DNA of 64,000 nucleotides, from the NCBI GenBank assembly GCA_963693085.1, contig OY856409.1:1167983749-1168047748 (forward strand). The letters run 5' to 3'. This DNA is from Alisma plantago-aquatica. Its lineage: Eukaryota; Streptophyta; Magnoliopsida; Alismatales; Alismataceae. The notes beneath the pieces were generated by a model. It had not been told where the DNA came from. It ran no database searches and saw nothing but the letters and a program-made list of their open reading frames with translations. Both the position numbers and the translations under genes were made by a program. Positions within the stretch are counted from its first letter, which is position 1. Each line of letters starts with the position of its first letter. This document shows, one piece after another, positions 57,199-64,000 of the stretch.

Positions 57199-58970
57199 CC
57201 TCAAAGATAACTTTGTATTCATGTAAGCATGTAAACAGACCTATGGACCACTCAGAGTGGCAGGTCTGTGAAGTCAGAAGTGCTCATAGCCCCACAACTA
57301 CAAGAAGAAGTATCAAAACGAATTATCTACTGCAATTATTTCAAAACATAAAAACACAAAACAATAGGTAAAAACTTACCACAATAGATCCTCAAGTCAA
57401 GATGTCCAAGCATAAGAGGTGATTTGGACCACTAAGGTATGGACATAAAGAGCATAATCAAATATAGGTGGATGTCCCCAAGGGTCGAGGCATCAAAGTC
57501 CAACATTGGTATCAACATATTCACACACATTCAATCATCAACATAGTTTACATATGCCATCAAGGTTCAACATGTGAATTAGGTAGGACGCCCACACCAA
57601 ATAGGTCAATAACATTAGAATCCACCCTAATTTTGGAGGGGAGATAAATATTAGAATTCATATCAAGATTAGGGCACAAACAAATCAAACAAGTCATATG
57701 CGTCACACTAGGTCGCCAGTGGACTTAGAGTTACAAACAATACTACTTTAGAATAGAAGGGTTGATTATGAATATTAGTATATCCAAAAGTCATAAGGAT
57801 ACTGATTTTCAAGAATATATAGGGGGTTTGAGGTATAAGGAGACCAAAATTCACATTTGATTAGTGTATAGTCATGCATCACCATAAAGGGGTCACATTC
57901 ACGCATTTAGTGTCATATGAGGTGAACAGGCTAGAAGTAGCCTGATCATGGGCATATATGTTGCATAACATCAAAATGTTGGTTAGGCATTAGATGCCAT
58001 TTAGGAGCATGGTTATAACATTGGTCAAGATTCATCAACTAATGTCCAAATAATATATACTTAGGGTACATTAGTATCATGAAGCCACAACTAGTGCAAG
58101 AGTTTGATCAAAAAATGATTATTATGATACAAGGTGGAATATGTTACTATTAAAAGTCACATGAATCAACAAGGGTCATCACTTGATCATTATTTAGCAC
58201 AAAAGTGTATAAAGTATGTTAAGAAGATCAAAAGATAGCATCTTTGGCATAATAAGAGAACAGTAGCATATTCAGGTGATGGAACCATGTCTACCTTGTG
58301 GATCTTTTCAAGATGATAAATTTGGTATATTGGATCATTACATTTGGCCAAAGGAGTAGGGAGTTATGTATTTTTAAAGTTTTTGCATCAAAACTATAAG
58401 GGAAGAGTGTTAGCATGTTACATACAATTATGCAGGAATCTCCCCCATTGGATGTTGATTGGGTATCTTGCTATCAATCCTTGTGTGCGTGCCATGCACT
58501 GGCCCCACCCTAGACACAATCGGGCGGCGGTTTGCCTGCCAATCACTCTTCTTGTGGTGCTTGGCTGCTCAGGAACCAATATGGACGCCACATGTGGTTA
58601 AGGGTCATGCGCTATCACCCTCGGTCGCCAGCTCGCTGCACGAAGAGGTTGCCAAAATGCCAGTCACCCCTGCGACCTACCCTACTTCTCTCGACACTGC
58701 AGGAGTTGGCTACTACCTTGTTGTTATTGGAGTGGTGGGGAAGGAGGGGGGACCGCCCTAAAAGGGCCCAAAATCATGCCGTCCACACTCATGGAGACCA
58801 CACAAAATTTCCTCTTTCATAAGTTTGGGCCAAGGTGGTGAGTAGGAGAAACGCCCAACCTAGGGTTTCATGGCGGCGCCACCACACGTGGGGAGCAAGA
58901 AAGGAGATTGGGGGTGTTTTGGGTGCGGATTCAAGAGGAAAACAAGGGGAAAAAGCAAGGGGGTGTCGAG
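57199..58970. other. Intergenic, probably old LTR sequence, with a GC-rich part
   Basis: 57199-58430 is AT-rich with no feature. From about 58440 to 58960 GC content rises, and overlapping ORFs of 80-100 codons occur in several frames without domains. The wording near 58850 (CCTAGGGTTTCATGGCGGCG) resembles a plant 5' leader with an ATG, but that frame runs only 66 codons (58870-59070) and enters the hAT-like element. A decayed LTR promoter region is the simplest reading. Confidence 0.35.
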
Positions 58971-58978
58971 GCGAGGAA
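58971..58978. repeat. Left TSD (GCGAGGAA) of the hAT-like element
   Basis: It is identical to 59737-59744. Confidence 0.95.
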
Positions 58979-59736
58979 TAGACCTGTCAAATGGGTGGGT
59001 GGGTTGGGTTTGGGTTGGGTCGTTGCGGGTGCGGGTCTGGCGGGTGCAGGTAAAAAAGATACACTTCTAAACGGGTGGAAGAAAAGCACACCCAAACCCG
59101 ACCCAGCGGGTGCCCATATAAAATGTTTCCAATCAATAATAAGTTGCTAGTTACTTTCCTTAACACTAAACACAACATTTAAAACAGGTTGTAACTATTA
59201 TTTTTATGTGAAATATAGTGCAAAGGAACCAACCAACTACTATGTTCAAGGTCAAACTATTTGATTAGTTGTCGAAATCTGTTTGTGCAAACTTAAATAG
59301 AAATAACAGCTAGCCATTGTATGTTGATGTAAAATAGGAAAATTGATGTAGTTTTCATAGATAAATATCACAGAAAAACACATAATTTTATCATGTAACA
59401 TTAGACATTCCTAATATTACAAGTACTTGTTATTTCTTATTGCAAACACAAAATAAAGAAAATACAATTGTTGTTGGTAAAGGTAAACAATTAACTTGTA
59501 TGAAATAAGTAACATCTTTTAATAGGTGTATGCGTATATTATATATATAAATATATATGCTCCAGTTAACTGGGTCATCCGTGGGTGCCCGTGGGCCACC
59601 TGTGAAACCCGCTAAATAAACGGGTGGGTATGGGTTTGGGTGATTTTCAGCGGGTGGCAAATTTCATTACCTAAACCCAACTTAAACGGGTTGACCCGTG
59701 GGTGCCCGCGGATTTTGACCCAATTTGACAGGTCTA
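58979..59736. mobile_element. hAT-like non-autonomous DNA transposon (758 bp)
   Basis: The termini TAGACCTGTCAAATGGG and its complement CAATTTGACAGGTCTA form a TIR of about 14 perfect bases, flanked by the perfect 8-bp duplication GCGAGGAA. Both ends are full of GGGTTGGGT/CGGGTGGG-type subterminal repeats in opposite orientation, while the middle (59140-59570) is AT-rich. Length, TSD and subterminal repeats fit a hAT-derived element lacking transposase. The clean TSD suggests a fairly recent insertion. Confidence 0.9.
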
Positions 59737-59744
59737 GCGAGGAA
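59737..59744. repeat. Right TSD (GCGAGGAA) of the hAT-like element
   Basis: It follows the terminal GGTCTA directly. Confidence 0.95.
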
Positions 59745-61290
59745 GCTGGGAGAGAAAGAGGAGAAACGAACACCTATTGGATGGAGTAAGGTGGAGCAGT
59801 GCGCCAACGATCGAGCTAGGAGATGACTCCTAGGTCGTTGAATCATAATCCAACGCTCCTAGCTGATCACTAGCTATCTAAAGGGGGCGACTCCCCTAAC
59901 TGGACCACACGCTCCATTTGGGCCCAATTAGGCTCAAAATCGCATAAATTCGATTGAAACACATGCAATTTGCTCCAAATTTATTAATTCACAACTTGGG
60001 CTCTAGAGGTCAGATTAAGGCGATTTTTGCGCCACTTGTTCGTTATTGAATCCTCCACAACATGAAATATATAAGAGAGTAAGTTTGTCACCTTGATGAG
60101 GTTCAACCTTGGATGCAAGAACGTGATGTATTAAATCATGATGCTTAGTTAAATTCTCAAATTAAAGTCACATATTGTGAAATTGGTCATTGATGTGGTT
60201 ATTTTGAAGCATCATCACACTACAACTATTGATTTGACATCAAGTAAAGTAGTACGAATAACAACAAAGTGAGAAAGAGCACATAAGAGGGGTGAGAAAA
60301 TTCAAGTTTTCACAATACTTTTCTAGAAGTGCAGTTGAGCGGAGTTTATTTTCTCTTACTATCAATGTTTTTATGTAATAAGTTGATAAAGAAAGGTTTG
60401 GGCTATAAAAAGAATCTCGTGCTTTTTTGATGACGAGAAACTCCTCCTAGAATGAGTCACTAATGGACTCCCCCTAGTAGGTTAAACCCTGGGGTCAGAT
60501 GTAGTGTGGTCACTCACCCCTATGCCACACCCGATAGCGTGATGTGCCGTCAAAGCGTTGCCTGGTCGGAACACCTACCACCCAATTTTTTTTCACAGAG
60601 CTCGCTCTGACTGAGATTGAATTTTTTAAATGATTGAATTCTATAATTACATTAAGAAAAATAAAAGTGCTTTAGGAATGGGTGGAAAATAAAAATTCTT
60701 GATGTGAGATATATATTACTAACAACAAAATCCTATAGTCTACCAAAAAATATACTCATTGGTCCACTTTTTAGTTTTATAAAACATATACTTATATTTC
60801 TCCATCGATGACATTTAATATATGTGTACAAATCTTATTAATCTTACAACCAATATATCCGTTTTGCCAACTTATATTAAAGATGACTTTGTGGTAAGAC
60901 TCATATTATATTTTTTCCAAATAATATTTAAGTAGGTATAATGTTTGACGCTTGTTTGCCGCTTCAACTGGTAAGTTTTGTCGGTTTGTTAACCACAAGT
61001 TGCGGGTAGAACTGAATCACTGAAAGAAAAGATTCATAACCATAACCATAACCAAAAGACTTCTGTTTGCAATTGTGATAATATTGAACTTCTACAACAA
61101 GAATTAAGTATGATCTATATTCTGAAGGTAGAGTACACATAATGTTTTATGTACATGGACTCTTGTAGCTTGACCAGTCTAAATTAAAAACCTCAACAAA
61201 TAAAAACGTGATTCAAGATTAAGTTTGCAATTTTTGAAGTAATTAATGTTTTATTTTGATAATATTTTAAATTTTCAAGAAATAACTTAC
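59745..61290. other. Intergenic sequence, nothing identified
   Basis: 59745-60060 continues the GC-richer context that the hAT-like element entered. A GC-rich block at 60420-60620 stands out from AT-rich surroundings but has no ORF or RNA fold that I recognise. Confidence 0.4.
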
Positions 61291-61345
61291 TCTATTATAA
61301 ACTAGTCATAACCCCGTGCTATGCACGGTTGTTTTTAGAATATAT
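61291..61345 (+). mobile_element. Possible Helitron 5' end
   Basis: TCTATTATAAACTAGTC is followed by CCCCGTGCTATGCACGG, a palindrome common near the 5' end of plant Helitrons. No matching 3' hairpin with CTRR end was located, so this is a weak call. Confidence 0.3.
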
Positions 61346-64000
61346 AATTAGGAACGTACAATATATGTTATAAGTAATTTTTCACAGAAGGTTCTACTTG
61401 TTTGTTTCCAACCAAAAATGAAAATGCAGAAGTACACAAGCTTTTTCAATTCGAGATACTCAATGCTTCTTCAATTCTAGATTCTCAACTTATATACAAC
61501 TCATAACACATGTTGTGAACAGTGGTGGTCCTTCTTAATGGGCATAGCAACAATTATCTCATTGATGTCATCCTTTTTCCAATCCTGTAATTTCTTTTGT
61601 AATCGGAAATATAAGATCTGTTATTTGTGGTTGCAACCTCTTTTGTGCTAATGAATGTAGGATCAGTTTTTTTTATTGTTTTAGTATCAAATACCAGACA
61701 TTCTTATTAAAAGAACTTTCTAGAAAAGAATAGTGAGAAAGCTTATAGCCAAAGTGTAAGACAATTTGATAAGCTATGAAATGATCTTTAATTCTAGAAA
61801 ATGACTATTACCAATTCATCTATCAAGGAAGAATTATTTTTTTCAATAATGTGATGAGTTTATAGACTAAAACATATACTGTAATGCTTAACTCCATTGT
61901 GGTACCAATGAGATCATCACAAGAAAAAGTCATTAGTAAAGTGTGGAGATAAGCTCATCCCTTCCAAATAGTTATTTAATGGGTACTTGCATTTACTTAC
62001 AGCCGTTTTAGATTTTAAATATTTTAGAGCTACAACTATGCATTCAACATAGGACCGTAATAGAGCAATGTGATATTTAATTATATCTTCAATGAAACCG
62101 TAATAGAGCAATGTGATATTTAATTATATCTACAATGCAACTGTCTGATATTTATCTTATACAATATTTTATCTTATTACCTACAATACTCACACACAAA
62201 CACAACAGAAATCATAAACATAAACATGGCTAGAAAGCTGATATCGACTGATTCATGTATGTGTCATAACGCTTGTTGACTTTACTATGAGACAGTCGGT
62301 ATGTATTTATCTTGCATATGCCATGCCCACTCATCATCGTTGGACAAATTATTATGAAAATGACCCTTTTTAATAGTCTAGCCAAGAGCTGACATGCACC
62401 ATGCAGGGAAAAGTTGATTACATGTGGCATTGACGTACACATTTTTTGGCTACGGACCAGAAATGGACTGATTTGGCAAAGATCATCTAAAGAGCCCCAA
62501 CACAATTAAAACCTAAACTTAATCCAAATCGAAACATACCTTTTCAAAAATAAAGCCGCAAAGATGCAAACCAAATTATCTGTGGATATCCAGTGCGACC
62601 CAACCTCCCATGCATAGATTTTTTTGAATTTTATTTCATTCTGACATATCACTCTGTATACACAAAAAACACAATCATTCAAGCCAAACCATCATAAGAA
62701 AAATTACACATTAATCCAAACGGAATCACGTGGACCGTAATTTAATAAGAAAACAACATTCATAATAAGAAAAATTGTTGGAACAGAAGATTTTCAAAGT
62801 CTCCAAATTTTGTCCCTCGTGTTCCTGCTCACTTGGATCGTCATGGACATACCTTAGGAAACTCCCGAACACATCCAATTAAAAGTCTGAATCCAATCTA
62901 GAAAATTGGCAAGGACAATCGACAGAATGTAATAATCGACACATGTCTACGGGTTTCTACACACATGAAAAACGACTCAAATATAAGTGAAAAATTGAAA
63001 CGACGCCTATTCACCCTTCCAGATGAACACAGTGCCACTACATAGCACGGAGAATATCTAACCCCGGACCAAACTCTGCTTTAAAAAAAATCTTCCCAAC
63101 CTCGTGACTCGTGAAGAGGCCATTTGTTGCCTTATCTCCGCAGGCAACAGACTCCAGTTGGGAAGTAGGAAGCAGAGGCATCCGCCGTTCAGTAAAGAGC
63201 TAAGAACTCACCTTTTCAATAGCCCAACATTAGTCTCGCTCGCCCGTCGTTGCCTTTGACATCAAAGTCGCACCTAGGAGACAGATGTAGGAACGATATC
63301 TTGATGGGGGCTGGAAGTGGGCAACAACTAAAAAGCAGGCAGCGTCAAAGAGAATGGGAGCGAGGAAGACGACGACTCTTGTGATCTCGTCAGTTGGCCT
63401 CAGCATGCGAAATGGTAGGAGCCAACAGAGGTGGTGCCATTATGAGGTGGTGGTGCGGAGCAACGAAGGTGTCTGTGGAGCCCTACGACCACCTCTGTTT
63501 CTTCGGCTTGCCCAAACCGTAGCACTGAGCAGAGGAGGATAAAGAATGGACAAGAAGAATGGTTGAGATAAGTCTTGACAACTTTGACCGCTTTTACAAA
63601 TATGTACATATTGTAATAAACACCTAAAATACTACTTCTGTAATGAGATAAAGACTTGACTCTATAATTCATAAAATATGTTTGCAAAAATTGCACGGGA
63701 GACCCAAACAGTTTTGGAAAAAATTACAAATTTAATCCAAAACGGCTTGTTATATACAGTATAGATACACAAAGATTGTCTTTAATGACTCAGATTTCTA
63801 TCCTCGAACCAGTAGTACCACGCCCGCCTGTTTGGCTACTGGTTAACTTCGAATAAACTTTCTTTTCTTGCAAGAGCAAGTTCGAAGTAACCCAGGCGGA
63901 AACCCAAAACGCCACTACGAACCTCCAACCCTTCAGTCTTGCGGTCAGTAGTAGACATCTCCGCCACCAGCCACCAGTGCATGAGATGGCCAAGGTTCTT
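61346..64000. other. Intergenic sequence, no gene supported
   Basis: Sequence to about 63090 is AT-rich. From 63090 to 63560 and from 63800 to 64000 it is more GC-rich, with short ORFs (63354-63542 +, 63790-63993 -) that lack domains. A first exon running off the right edge cannot be excluded but has no support. A 10-11-bp-arm inverted repeat, TTACTTCGAA with its complement, lies at about 63842-63892. Confidence 0.35.
62054..62140. repeat. 43-bp tandem duplication
   Basis: Units at 62054 and 62097 share ACCGTAATAGAGCAATGTGA and the following AT-rich part, with one or two differences at the end. Confidence 0.9.

Noticed and set aside
58344..59150. Possible host gene in the GC-rich block, including an ATG after CCTAGGGTTTC at 58870
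   Set aside because: Overlapping short ORFs in three frames, no domain, and the best frame ends inside the hAT-like element. A decayed LTR promoter explains it as well.
63354..63993. Short ORFs near the right edge as first exons
   Set aside because: There are no domains, no clear splice context and no support from composition. Left as unassigned.

Overview
The window is from a flowering-plant nuclear genome. It is AT-rich, has no recognisable host gene, and carries plant-type LTR retrotransposons (a Sirevirus-like Copia, Athila/Tat-like and Tekay/Del-like Gypsy elements), a Cassandra-type 5S-bearing LTR, hAT-like non-autonomous DNA transposons and a LINE scrap. I cannot name the species. All similarity calls are pattern recognition by eye, with no database search. 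Boundaries given to the base rest on visible termini, target-site duplications (TSDs), primer-binding sites (PBS) or polypurine tracts (PPT). Other boundaries are approximate.

Layout. 1-14328: the 3' end of a Gypsy element on the + strand, with an ORF tail, a non-coding stretch, a PPT and a ~1.6 kb 3' LTR. That LTR was split near its start (TSD CTTGT) by a tandem Sirevirus-like array on the - strand, LTR-internal-LTR-internal-LTR, at 2045-12752. Each internal region is only 3.2 kb. It keeps a zinc-knuckle/coiled-coil ORF and an RNase H ORF but lacks capsid, protease, integrase and reverse transcriptase core. 14329-22508: AT-rich sequence with a degenerate minisatellite, a probable Athila-like LTR and a hAT-like element. 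22509-27654: an Athila/Tat-like element with 5' LTR, PBS and decayed gag but no pol; its LTR end is tandemly duplicated. 27655-30545: a decayed Copia on the - strand whose reverse transcriptase is split by a Cassandra-type solo LTR. 30546-31555: an unidentified GC-richer insert. 31556-41646: pieces of a Gypsy family with 3.4 kb LTRs in both orientations. 41647-57193: a 15.5 kb Tekay-derived, LARD-like element on the - strand with 3.6 kb LTRs and TSD TCCAA; its internal region is a non-coding patchwork of fragments of other elements. 57199-64000: intergenic sequence with a hAT-like element that has a perfect 8-bp TSD, and a weak Helitron-end candidate.

No pathway or operon can be described. 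The genes present are retroelement parts. The only intact ORFs of note are the Sirevirus nucleocapsid-like ORF (302 aa, one copy) and the RNase H ORF (246 aa, both copies). Such an element could move only with proteins supplied by a full relative.

The most unusual signal is a set of CpG-containing split palindromes. Several element families here carry their own cluster, and one form, TCGGTCGA-spacer-TCGACCGA, is shared between the Sirevirus-like Copia and the unrelated Tekay-derived LTR.
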